Of a stretch of DNA of 64,000 bases, positions 11,001 to 21,555 are shown one piece after another; the first letter of the stretch is position 1, and each line of letters opens with the position of its first letter. This stretch comes from Hydnum rufescens UP504 (lineage: Eukaryota > Basidiomycota > Agaricomycetes > Cantharellales > Hydnaceae), in the NCBI GenBank assembly GCA_014904985.1, contig MU128934.1:265313-329312 (forward strand), written 5' to 3'. The notes beneath the pieces are model-generated. The model was not told the DNA's origin and did no database searches. It saw only the letters and a program-made list of their open reading frames with translations. The position numbers and the translations under genes are program-made.

Positions 11001-11096
11001 TGTTGAGACGGATATAGGCTTGATTACATAATGTACATACTTCGTGTTTCTCTTCTACATGTGCGTTACGCTTCCGCCGAGCACCGTCGCTCATTA
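11001..11096 (+). repeat. 3' LTR of the miniature element
   Basis: Identical to 10235-10330, followed by the GGCGG target duplication at 11097-11101. Confidence 0.9.
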
Positions 11097-11101
11097 GGCG
11101 G

Positions 11102-12139
11102 TTGGTGTCCATTATGTTCCTGAAGAAGTGGCTTTCATCAGTTGGAATCTGGTGTGATCATGTATGGCTCTCGCTCCATTCCGACTTGGGGAACGTCTCA
11201 TATCATTGTCCTCCTATGCTCTGTTATCCAACGTCTTGGCCGCATGATTGATAATTTTCTACTGCCTATTGCTTATTGGTGGCCACTGCAGCCATGTCGT
11301 TTTCAAATACTCTGCTTCAATTTTAGCTCATCCCGGGAGCTCTGTATATTGAGCTCGTCTATGCGATCCTAAGCATGTCGTACCTGACTTTTGTGGATCC
11401 CTCAAGGGACTTCCCTTCCTCACACCAAGAACTTCGCTGGATTCTTACTGCAGGTACGTCACTCTTACAAAAGTAGATTTCGCTGACCATAGGCTGAGCC
11501 GAGTGAAGTTTGAACCGAACACTAGTCCTTTCCTTTTCCTCCTGCCCGAATCAACAATTCAATTTTAATCATCTGGACACCACTTCTGGGTGAGATGCCA
11601 GGACTTTCAAGTTAATCTTGGATGTAGCGTTACTATCTTGTTATATCTCCAGCCAAGTTCCTTCTCATACTACACTTTCTAACTCGCGAGTGTTTCATAC
11701 CCAGCAAGCGTTTGACATCTGTGGGCAAGGATTGTTTGATCGCGTATTCCTTCGAATCTCCATCTGCAAATATATTTCCATGTTATCCTTCGGTACATAA
11801 GTTGTTCTCGAACTTGGTAAAAAATTGTTGCCGGGATGCAACGTGCGTGCGTTTCGGGGCATTGCTACTCCGCAAGACGAGCCGCACACTGCATTTTACA
11901 CTGGATCGCTGTATACGCAAAGTACCGCAGTATTATTCCAGGATCCATGATCGTTATGGAAGTGAGGATTGCCCTCCTTCGAAGCGCTTGCCTCTATTTC
12001 CGGGTTTCCGGGGAGAACCCGGCAAGGCGGGGAAGGCGACACGCCTCGAGGGCATGGACAACCGATGTAGCGGCCGTTCGTGGAGTGGATATCCTACGGT
12101 ACGATGGACACGACTGAATCCGAGAACGGGAAGCGCATG
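11102..12139. other. No gene recognised
   Basis: Open frames up to 143 codons occur on the plus strand (11712-12143), with others overlapping in different frames. None shows a domain, signal peptide or plausible exon chain. It lies between the miniature LTR element and gene A. Confidence 0.35.
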
Positions 12140-12966
12140 TTAGAGGTTTTTCCCTGAAACAGATGGCGGAGATTGGCATCTGAACAGGTTTCGTATGCGA
12201 TGCTTCGGCTTGCTAGAGGCGGGATCAAAGATCACGATAAGCACAGAAACTTGGGGGGGAGGTCCCGTGTCGGACTCACCTCTCTCATGCGGGACCCATA
12301 GAGATATTTTGGGCAGTACCATTCGACGTTTCTTGCGAGACTCTCCAAGAACAGGCCCTGTTGTTCGCTGATGTTCAAGGGATCCCAATTATGGTAATCC
12401 AACCTGTCAAGGAGTGCTGGGCCAGGTTCGAAATCAAATACGACTATGGTGTTCAAGGCGGCCCAGATGTGCTCCAGATTCTTTCCGGAGACGTCCTCTT
12501 GGATATCTAAGAGGATGAATCTGCGCAGAACTGTATGCCAGTCTGCATCGATCGCACGGAGTAGTTTAGCACGTTCTGTCACATATGAGGGGCCTTGTGG
12601 ATGTATGCGACGAGGGGACGATGTACGAGTAAGAGCCGCGATGATATGGTCAGGATAGACAGGCGCAATGGCATGTTCGGGGTAACCAATTTGACGAAAG
12701 TGTCCACCATCGTCATTAGCAAAGTCTTTAGGCTGTTCTTGATCCATAATGTTGTCCGCATCATAGTCCTCCATGTCGTAATCTTGTTCTTCATCGCTGG
12801 TGTCGATGTCGCTGTGGAGCCCACAGACCGAGGACCGGAAGAAATGGACAAGAAACGAGCCATGATGTTTCGGTAGGGAGGTTTGGGGAGCACCTCCTAC
12901 CCGAAAGTGGGCCCAACTTATACTGTTCTGCATGGTTGGGGAAAATCGAAATGTGGCGTAGGCCAC
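12140..12966 (-). CDS. Unrecognised family, gene A
   Basis: A 244-codon frame (12966-12232) that probably splices near 12285 at AG|GTGAGT to a short last exon ending FRCQSPPSVSGKNL (stop at 12140). The N-terminal part has an acidic stretch, DIDTSDEEQDYDMEDYDADN. The conserved part reads DWHTVLRRFILLDIQEDVSG, then about 55 residues later NVEWYCPK. The same arrangement (W-x3-L-x2-F-[IL]-x2-D-[IL]-x-ED-x-SG ... W-x-[FY]-CP) recurs in gene B at 28.9-30.0 kb. I do not recognise the family and assign no function. The start is uncertain: an in-frame ATG lies at 12966, but a 5' intron is possible. It is divergently arranged with the gene at 13082, about 115 bp away, so the two may share a promoter region. 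Confidence 0.55.
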
Positions 12967-13081
12967 TCAAGAGTGCGGCCCGTGCCACGTTGGATACCGT
13001 GCGAATAAATTCCGGCTCGTTCCAGCTGCCGCGACTCCTAACCCACAACCTGCAACGACTCATTACCATCCTTAACCACTG

Positions 13082-15073
13082 ATGGAGAACCGCTCGCTTT
13101 CCCCAACATCCTCTCTCGCCTCCCTCGATGCCGATCTCTCCGATTTCTCTGATTCGGACGAGTTTGACATTGTCTCTAGCTCAGATAGTGCCCGCAGTCG
13201 CGAGGACGACGTTGTGTCCATAGACAATGAATCCGAGGAGGATGGTAACCAAGCTCTCGACATTGGTCCCCCATTGACCCTGGAGTCTGAGTGGTTTGGT
13301 GTGGTCGGTCCCACGGATGTCCTTGATGATGCCTTGGCTCGCCACGCTCCCGTACACGTGGAGGAACCTACTGTCCCCCCCACTAATATCATATCAGACA
13401 GCGATGCTATGGTGATGGATGCCTTGTCCCAGTCGCTCGAGCGCTCTACCGAATCCGTCGAAGCGCATACTCCGATCAATGGTTCGATACCAAGTCTCCA
13501 TTTTGTGACATCTCCTCGAACCACTCGCCGTTCTTCTTCTGTTCTATCGCGCTCTCAGTTAGACCTCAATTCATCTTCTCATTCCGTCTCCACCCTTCAG
13601 CTCGCCTTTCCCGACCCCCTTTCCCCCGTTACTCATCCTGTCTCACCACTTGGTGAATCTCTGGTGGAGGAACCACATCCTGAACAGGTGGAGGAAGCCA
13701 ATTGGGAAGAGACTACAGCACATTCCTCATCCACTTCCGCTGCGTCCTCATTTGTCATTCCCTCCACAACACTTCCGACAGGCGCGCCTGATCTCGTGAC
13801 TGAGACAAACATTATTACCCAGAACTTGGATGAGCTTGGAACCACAGAGGAACCATCGCTGAAATCTCCGCTCCCTGTAGACCAGGGATCTCAAGCCTTC
13901 CTGGGAGGTAGTCACGTTGGGTCCATATCTCATTTTATTCTCAACACCGCCATTGGCCATCGATGGACTGCATCGGTGTAAGTTCGGGTCTTGTGGCTCA
14001 GCTCTAATCCAAAATGTTTACACGGTCTTCAGAATCATCTCCATACTAGCTCTGCTTCTCGGAGGAACGACATATTTAGGTAGCCCTGCGTCCATGCAGA
14101 CACCCTCTCGATCCATTACACCACCGTCTTCCACGACTTGGAATCTCCTCCAACCCGTAAACAAGTCGATTCTACCGAACCCCTCCTCTACTCCTTCGCC
14201 TACCTCAGTTAATCCTTTCAAGGAAATGTCGCTCTCGCTCTTTCCTGCTTGGAGTGTTTCGGGATCGCCTCGGGAGCAGGAAGAGCGTGCTGTGCGAGGA
14301 ATCAAGAGGAAACGGGGGTCGTGCTCTGAAAGGCACGGTGGCCCCGCCGTCACCTGCACCGAAACCGTGCCACCGCGTTACGTCGAGAACGTCGAGTCCT
14401 CTGGCAACATCGAATCTACTCTGCCTATTCTCCTCATCGACGCCCCTCGGGAGGGAGGTTGAGACCAAGATCTAAGAGAACAAAACTAGGATCGGATGGC
14501 TCCTCAGCGCACTCCTTGTCGCTTTCGCTCGCACTCCCTGTCGACATACCCGATGCAGCAGTCATGCGTGCTGCTATCGTTGATTATCTAAGCCCTACCG
14601 CCGAGTCTATCGCTGCACTTTCGGATGATCTGATGCGCGCCCTGGATGAGCTACTGGACGTCATCCATGCTCAGACGTCCCTTGTCTCTCTCGAGTCTAT
14701 CCGCACAGCCATCGAACGAGGGCGTGCAGAGGCAACCTATAGGCATCGACGGGCCAGACGAAATGCCCGAAAGATCAGAGAAAAGGGTGAGACGATGTTG
14801 TATGGTTTCAAACAGACAGTCGTTGCGCACGCGGCGACCAATGCGAGGGAATTGGCGGAAGGTGTTAGGGAGAAAGCCGCTGCCGTTGCTGATATTGCAA
14901 GGACAAGAGCTGTCGCTGTGGCAGAGGGTGCAAGGGATGGTTTTCGCCAGAGAATGATGATCAAGAAGTCAAAGCCGAGGTCTTTTCTTCGCAAATGCGC
15001 GAGCCACGAGTTCTTACTTGGTCGTAGGATCTCGGAACATCAGCGCCGCCGCAAACCATGTGCTGGTTGGTAG
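13082..15073 (+). CDS. Single-pass membrane protein with candidate AIM
   Basis: Three exons: 13082-13977, 14033-14457, 14508-15073 (introns 55 and 50 bp, GT-AG, frame kept). The N-terminal ~300 residues are Ser/Thr/acidic and probably disordered, starting MENRSLSPTSSLASLDADLS. SDSDEFDIVSS near residues 20-30 fits an Atg8-family interacting motif (acidic residues before F-x-x-V). A second aromatic motif, SEWFGVV, follows near residue 75. Splicing 1-2 creates one membrane helix, VIISILALLLGGTTYLG, near residue 300. The C-terminal third is an Ala/Arg/Glu-rich helical region (about 14.70-14.95 kb) that may form a coiled coil or amphipathic helix. The last exon may contain another short intron near 14985-15035. 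The layout resembles ER or nuclear-envelope autophagy receptors such as Atg39, but I see no sequence homology, so that role is a hypothesis. Confidence 0.75.
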
Positions 15074-15602
15074 CGGCAGATCCTTAATGCGCCGCCTCTA
15101 TACCTCCTTGAGGTTTCACATAACTTGGTGAGGGCAACTACCATTGTGGGAGTTTGGCCATTTACTGATAGATTTTGAAGTCTGCCTCGACTAACTGTTT
15201 TCCGTCTGAATCGTGTTTTCGGTTGCACCACTCCATTCGTCACTTTGATTGTCTTCCATTTTTCAATAGTTTGTATTCCTGCTCCATGCTGTCCACAAAC
15301 CGCATAAGCTTCAGCAGGCACCCCCTGTGCATTTCTTTGATGTATATTCCACACGTGTTGTCTTGAGTGTAGTGTGAATCAAATTTGTGGTTATATCCTT
15401 GTGTCTTGTAGCATCGTACCAACTGACCCTTGGGACCATATCGATCCCCATCATCCCAAACTATCATGGGCCAAGATGAATGTCACGAATGCTGACATAA
15501 TCATTTTAGTACGCGTCCTTCTGGGTTTCATCCGTGAGGAACGAACGAACTAACTCCCATAGAAAGAAAAGCTTGCTCCTTCTAAGCGATAGCTCCTTGG
15601 AG

Positions 15603-17403
15603 ATGTCAGACCGTGATCAGCTGCTTGCAATGGGATTCCCCCAGGATCGCGTAGATTGTCAGTTACATGATGTTTTCAATCCTCGGAACATGCGAAGCTA
15701 TAACCAACCTTTTCTCATTGAAAGGGGCTCTCAAGGCTACTTCTAATAGAGGGCTGCAGCCCGTATGTTTCCCTTGAATCATGCAGTCTTCTTCATTTAA
15801 CCTTCAAGGCGAAGGCTATGGACCACATTCTCGAGAACAACGACAATCCCGTTCCCGATCTCTCCGTCGTCTCACACAGTGACCCTCCCAAGCATTCAAC
15901 AAGTGGGGATGCCATGGACGAGGATGAGGATGATGCTGCTGTTCTGCGTGCTGCGATCGGGCTGTCCACCGGTGGCACTTCTCAAGCAGGGGGGGCTGTG
16001 GCATCCGCGACCACCGAGGCCAAAGTGCGTATATGGGATTAGTGTACCCCTTCTCACTCCTTCGACCCGCCGTTGGCCCAGCGTAGGCTGATTGGGGCCT
16101 TTGATAGTCCATCAAGTGCTCCCAATGCGGCAAAATATTCAAGAACGTCGATCTTGCGAATTTCCATGCTGAAAAATCGGGCCATGATCAATTTGAAGAA
16201 TCCGCTGAGGAAGTGAGTTATCTCTTCCTGCCAACTGACTCTGAGGTGTCGATTCTCCCCAAATAGATTAAACCCCTGACCGAAGAAGAGAAGAAGCAAA
16301 AGCTCGAAGAGCTGCGTGCAAAAATGGCGGAGAAGAAGACGAAGAAGGCAGCCCAGGACCTCGAGGAGAATAAAGCAAACGAGGCCCTGAGACGCAAGGC
16401 TGGCAAGGTGCGTTGCTCTCTAATGATATGCCATATTTTGATACGATCCGCTTTATATATCACCGTCTTGTTGCATTCGTGTTTCGTTAACGAACCTCAA
16501 TTTAGGATCAAACTGCCGCAAGGGAGGAACTCAAACTCAAGCAAGCCGCTAAAGACGCTGAAGCGAAACGACGAGGTCAGCATTCGCACCCAGCTTATAT
16601 TCTGGTCGTTCTCGATTCCCAATGCATCAAACGTTCTGATTTTTTTAAACCCTGTTTTGTAATACTCGGCCCCTCCAGAAAAAAGTCGAAGACGCCAAAG
16701 CAAAAGCCGCAATCAAAGCTCAGATCGAAGCGGATAAGAAAGCGCGCGCGGAGAAAGCTGCGAAGGAGAAAGCGCTCCGTGAAGGAAAGTCGTGGACTGA
16801 TGCAGGTCCCTCCAGCACTGCTGCCACCCCCACCGCCATTCCCACCACGGTAGCGTCGGCGACGAAAGGTGCCGAATATAAAGATACACGACTGCAGGTG
16901 TGGGAATTGATTATACGTTTAGCGCACTCTTTTGTTTACATCGCATTAGATTCGACTTGTCAATGGCGGCACCCCTATCGCTATCACATTACCTAGCGAT
17001 AAAAGTAAGCACCAGGGTTTGGCAGTGTTTAGACCATCCGGTCTGTTTTTTATCTCGTAGTTGACGGTATATTAACTGTAGCTCTGCACGATGTGGCCAT
17101 CCACGCTGCCAGCCATAATGATACTATTGAAGTGGATACGGTGACGTTTTCTACGACGTTCCCTCGGTGCGTCCTCGCGTGTTAAAGCCCCTATCTGCGA
17201 GGGCTGACCTCAACGGAATCCTGTTCATTTAACCGTAGGAAAACGTTTTCTCGGGCCGACTTCACTAAGTCACTGCGAGAACTTGGCTTAACGCCTTCAG
17301 CGGTACGTATCTTCCCTCCCTTTGATGCTATTCTCTGTCACCCTCATTCGTGATTCGTGGTCGGTGTGGCTACCTGTGGCGACAGGTTCTTCAAGCATCG
17401 TAG
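15603..17403 (+). CDS. UBA-C2H2-UBX protein, UBXN1/SAKS1 type
   Basis: Start at the ATG of MSDRDQLLAMGFPQDRVD, a UBA domain that binds ubiquitin. Splicing at T|GTCAGT gives WALKATSNRGLQP and then AMDHILENN, completing the UBA. An acidic linker with DEDEDDAAVLRAA follows. Next is a C2H2-like finger, IKCSQCGKIFKNVDLANFHA, with a distal His after EKSG. A long charged coiled coil (about 16.27-16.80 kb) follows, with Ala/Lys/Glu repeats. The C-terminal UBX domain begins DTRLQIRLVNGGTPIAITLP and ends FTKSLRELGLTPSAVLQAS; the last exon starts at 17386 (GTT CTT CAA). UBX domains bind Cdc48/p97 and couple it to ubiquitinated clients in the cytosol. At least eight exons are needed; the frame is open throughout, unlike some neighbours. 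The UBX loop near 17,000-17,085 has one junction I could not settle. Confidence 0.88.
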
Positions 17404-18323
17404 CATATCATTCAGTTAATCATGACATTCTTGCTTCATTGTAACCTGTTCTCCACAATAAACTGAACTTGTCACCAATACGTATGCTTGACTTATCTAG
17501 ACTGATTATTGCTCTGTTCATGTCCCCCTTACCTTAGCCTGTCAATTCAGAGGAACTGCGATAGTATGTCGAAGTTCTCGGAGGCAGCAGACACATACAG
17601 CTTGATCTTCCTGTTCCCCATTCAGTCCTTGTCTTGCACACCCAGATATAGCCGGATGAGTGTGTGAGGAGAAACACAGAACATGGCCATTGAATGGGCT
17701 GGGCAATCCGGCCACAACCCTACGCAGCTGTGTCCAGCATGCAATTAATATTAGTGATTTCGCTCTGTGAAAAAAGGACTTGAACTGAAAGAGGCGAAAG
17801 AACAGTCGAGTGCCCGAGGACGTTTGGATCTGTGATGTCCAGCGCATCGTAGTGATTGTTCACGAGACGGCAGACGCGAGGCGTGTTATATTTGTTTCCG
17901 ATGTCAACACGTTCAATCGCGCCTCAAAGCCATGGCGACAGCTATCAGCGTCCACGCCACAGAGGGAATGCTACAGTCCAGCCCTGTTGCTCACGTAATG
18001 GACTTGGCCACAATTCCGGAAATTACCCTACGTCGAGCTGTGTACGAAGTGGACCATCAATCTTCCCCCGATCGATCCCTCCCCAACTGCTTGACACACT
18101 CCCATATGGCTCCTTTCCAGCGGGCCCACCTTCATCTAATACGCACGAAATTTATCAAACTTGGAACACTTTTCCCGTGACGGTTTTACGCGCATTTTGG
18201 ACGATCCTTTGCTCTATGGTGTGGCAAAAGAGGATGTTGCCACCGAGGTAGGAAGGTATGGGTTGGCCAACTTGTGTGTAATAGGCAGTTGGTGTAGTTG
18301 GTGCGCATCCTAATGGACTCGAA
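17404..18323. other. No gene recognised
   Basis: Overlapping plus-strand frames at 17810-18251 have no recognisable domain and no good exon chain. The stretch lies between the convergent UBX gene and the 18.3-20 kb gene. Confidence 0.35.
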
Positions 18324-19976
18324 TCACTCGATTGCATATAGCGGTTGCAAGACATCTGCATTGCGATCGCCCTTCACACCCGCGGCCCCTCCATCCAAAT
18401 CTACCGTTGCCTTCCAAACCCGATCCATCGCCTTTTGCATATCTTTCTCTACTTCGGCTGGAGAACCGAGTTGATAACGGCCCACCACACGGCCATGTTC
18501 TCGGATAAGTTTTAACATGTACGGCTGCAGGTCGGAATGTGTGACATCGGCCAACGCAGCTATGAATTTGGAGTTGGACACGTGATGGAGGCGAGAAGGG
18601 AGCTGGGCAGGTTTTATAAAAATGATCGTGGTTTCATCGTAGGTTGGGAAAACTTACCGTATTTCCCCAAGCGATGTGAAGGTGAGTGTCCGGGAGAGTC
18701 TTGACCACAGAATAAGCCAGCGCATCGCTCACTAAATCCGTCATTTCGTTTAGAGCGGCTCGTGCACTGTCTAGTATCTTTTGGCGGACGAGTTCCCACG
18801 CGGCAATCCAGTCGTCCATCAAGGCGCCCCATCGTCCCGCCCGGTCTCCCTCCGCATCTTCCATTACGTCTTTGACTGCTTCTCGAATCGTATCCCGAAT
18901 CGAGTTCCAAACCTCGTCCCACTTCCCGTCCTCTGTTACGAAATCCGCGCCGTGGGCTGCGAAAAGTGGAGTGGCTTGCATAAGGGCATTAAACCCTGCA
19001 AAAAGTGCCGCGCCCCCCCTTCGAGCTTTAAAGACGTGGTGATGGGAAAAGTACACTGATACAGAATAGAAGGCATCCGCATCCTCCGGCGTGAGTTTAA
19101 TACTTGACATTGCGGTGGCTCCGGCCTTTAGTAGGCTAGCCATCACGTCACGACGAGCAGCGTCTCGCACAGCATCCCCGACGTGTCTTTCCAGAGAGTA
19201 GTTCGCAGCGTGGAGACCTGCATGTCAGCGAATGCAGAGCGGAGAGTTGACGGGAGCGCTGAGAGTAGCGCCGATCGCAACCTGCGTCGCAGATGGGTGT
19301 GCAGCTTCGACCTCCACGAAGTTCGGAGCATTACTCGCAAAGCAAGGCGTATGAGCCACCGCGGCATCACCCAGGCCAAGCGAGCACGCCGCGACAGCTG
19401 TGGCTTCACTTTATACCGGATGGCCATTATGGTTATTACTGTTCCATCGACCATCATATTGACCAAGGCATCCGCAAACTTCGTCGACAGTGCGTCAGCT
19501 AAGGTTTCAGAAAGCGTTTTCCAGGGCGAATCGAATGGGAATGCGTCCCATGGCTCTGCGTGTCGCGCGGTGGCAACAAGGATTGTCCAAGCGAAGAAGT
19601 AGCAATTGAAGCGCTGAAGCGTGTAACGTCCTGCCTTGGGGTCACTGTGAATGCCAAAACAAATTTTAATGACGTTCAAAAGATCTACGTCACTGCCCTG
19701 GCAATGAAATTCGGCCAAGCAGTGGGAGGTTTTGTCCAGGTCGGACAATGAATCAACATCCGCAATACTGTCAATCGACTCGATCCCATCGCTTGTCACG
19801 GCATCTGTTGGGTTCGCTTCCTCACCCCTCCGATCCAAACGCAATATGCAGTCGTCGGAAAGGATGAGAACAATATACTGGTGGGTGAATGGTTCTGATT
19901 TCTCCTTACGAAGCTGAAGCGTGTCGATCGTTGGTAGGACGGGGGCCAAGGGAATGATGCCAGTCCAGTATCCCAT
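18324..19976 (-). CDS. Unknown protein with permuted papain-like signature
   Basis: Three open exon blocks on the minus strand: 19976-19143, 19170-18634 and 18581-18324. The first has EPFTHQYIVLIL near residue 30 and GRYTLQRFNCYFFAWTIL near residue 115. A His followed by a beta strand, then an NC-x-F-[FA] motif at the head of a helix, is the order in circularly permuted papain-fold enzymes (LRAT, NlpC/P60 and PPPDE-like families). Similar RFNCYFFAWT proteins are, to my memory, common and uncharacterised in Agaricomycetes. The rest is basic and helical, with ARRDVMASLLKAGATAMSS and a charged stretch, EVWNSIRDTIREAVKDVMED. The last exon ends DVLQPLYAIE. The junction between the first two blocks is unresolved (intron or frame break near 19,200). 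An upstream exon may extend the start to about 20,086. A hydrolase or acyltransferase role is only an inference. Confidence 0.6.
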
Positions 19977-20089
19977 TGTTTCGCCAGTCTGGTCCGAAAC
20001 TGGATGCGAAACGGACCTGCGGATCTGTGTGCCCTGGACGTGGTTATAACTGCGTTAGTGAATGAAGTTGTGGCCGCGGAAGACATGAA

Positions 20090-20543
20090 CTAGTAGGAAG
20101 GGGCAGTGGTTGGTGTCCAGATTGCTGAGAGGTGCAGATTTCAATAGCTTCCCAAACCGCCAAATGACCCTCAAAACTCCTTCCAGTCGCGTAGCTTCTG
20201 CGCGCTTGGTCTCCACATATGGCAGTGAATTCAAAATTTCGATCCTAATTACATAATATATATGAAATAATAACGGAAATCAGGTAAAATCCGATTACTA
20301 TATTGTTTACTCAGATACAACTTTATCCCCGTACAGCATACCTTCGCACATGTGTATGTCCCCCTTAATCAAATGCTTGATAGCGTTCTCCATTGAGGAT
20401 GTCCAATCTCGCTCAGCTAAGCAGTACAATGGTCTTGCATGTCTTTGGCAAGCAGAAGAACTGCTGAATCCAATTGTCTGGTGTCCCTATCTTGACTAAA
20501 GGATACATAACAGGCTTGCATATAATGCATTGGGCCTGTTGGG
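20090..20543. other. Intergenic, no gene recognised
   Basis: No coding signal is visible. The segment contains AT-rich sequence around 20,250-20,300 and probably the promoter of the minus-strand gene to its left. Confidence 0.35.
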
Positions 20544-20600
20544 ACCCCTGCGAGCCCTAGGCGAGGCAGTATGTGGGGCCCCGAAAACCTAGGGTGAAAG
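20544..20600. repeat. Orphan MITE terminal repeat
   Basis: GGACCCCTGCGAGCCCTAGG at this site equals the left terminal repeat of the hAT-type MITE at 9504, then diverges (CGAGGCAGTATGTGGGG). No second arm is seen nearby, so this is either a decayed element end or a related element with a different interior. Confidence 0.6.
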
Positions 20601-21555
20601 ATCTATCGCCATAAAGGTAGTGTTGCCAAAGACTCGAGTCCGAGCCAAGTCTGTTGAACCGAGCCACTCATTTGATTATTATACTATTACTACTACGAGA
20701 ACATTGAGGAAGGTAAATCAATATGAAGCCTCGAATCCATTCTTTTTCCTCCTTATCCAATGTTGGATCTCAGGGAATGGCAGCCAAACAATAGTCCCTC
20801 TGGCCTCTCCAAGCACCTAAAAATACTTCCTGTAGATCCCCTGTTGGAATTACATACACTCGTGTCGGTGGACGAGGTACAAATCAGCGGGGTATTTACA
20901 CAGTGTATGGGCCGTAAACATAGGGGTTTGTGGGCGATAGATTGCCGAGGAGGACAATGCGAGCATAACTGGAGGTGCCGGTAATGGGCCGCATTGTCGG
21001 CTGACGTCCCGAGTCAGTTGTTACTGTACCTCCGACGCTCCGTCGGTACCTCGGAAGATCGGACTTCATTGCAGACCTACTCCACCAATATCCCCGGCTC
21101 CCTCCATGCACACCATCGTGGCCCACTGCACCGGATCACATACGTTCTGTAAGCTCCGGGATAGTCCGTGCTGTGCAGTGGGCACACTTCTCAAGCTATT
21201 GGAGACATTTGTTTATGCACTAACGGAACAAGGTTTCAACCCCCACGGTATGAAAAACAAAACAACCCGGGGATTTTCAAGGCGAGCTCAGAACAACAAA
21301 CCCTATCATATCTATGATTGTTACAGAGGAAAGGCCAAAATGCGTGGTCTAGGGATTGCACCGCGCGAAACATAGCCCATTTGAATCTCACCAAAGGGGA
21401 TAAAAAAGTTAACGACTAGAAGCTGTACCACGACATGAATAAACAAGAAGATGTAAGGAGACCGAAGCCACATATATGTTCAACTTGCAAGCTACCAGCA
21501 AACAAAATTGTGAATACTGCCAATTCGGCGAGTCAGGCGACACATGCGGGACTAG
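20601..21555. other. No gene recognised
   Basis: Short frames only (up to 89 codons, 21106-21375). Nothing in it resembles a protein domain or RNA gene. Confidence 0.35.

Larger units (their letters stand above)
10235..11096 (+). mobile_element. Miniature (TRIM-like) copia-type LTR retroelement
   Basis: An 862-bp element bounded by two identical 96-bp LTRs (10235-10330 and 11001-11096) and a 5-bp target duplication GGCGG (10230-10234 and 11097-11101). Directly after the 5' LTR lies GGTTATGGGCCCAT, complementary to the anticodon arm of initiator tRNA-Met, the half-tRNA primer site known from copia of Drosophila. GGTTGAGGGAGGG directly before the 3' LTR is a polypurine tract. The 670-bp interior has no gag or pol and is filled in its first half by hairpin repeats. 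Small size, identical LTRs and lack of coding make it a recent, nonautonomous TRIM-like insertion that needs a helper element. Confidence 0.9.
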
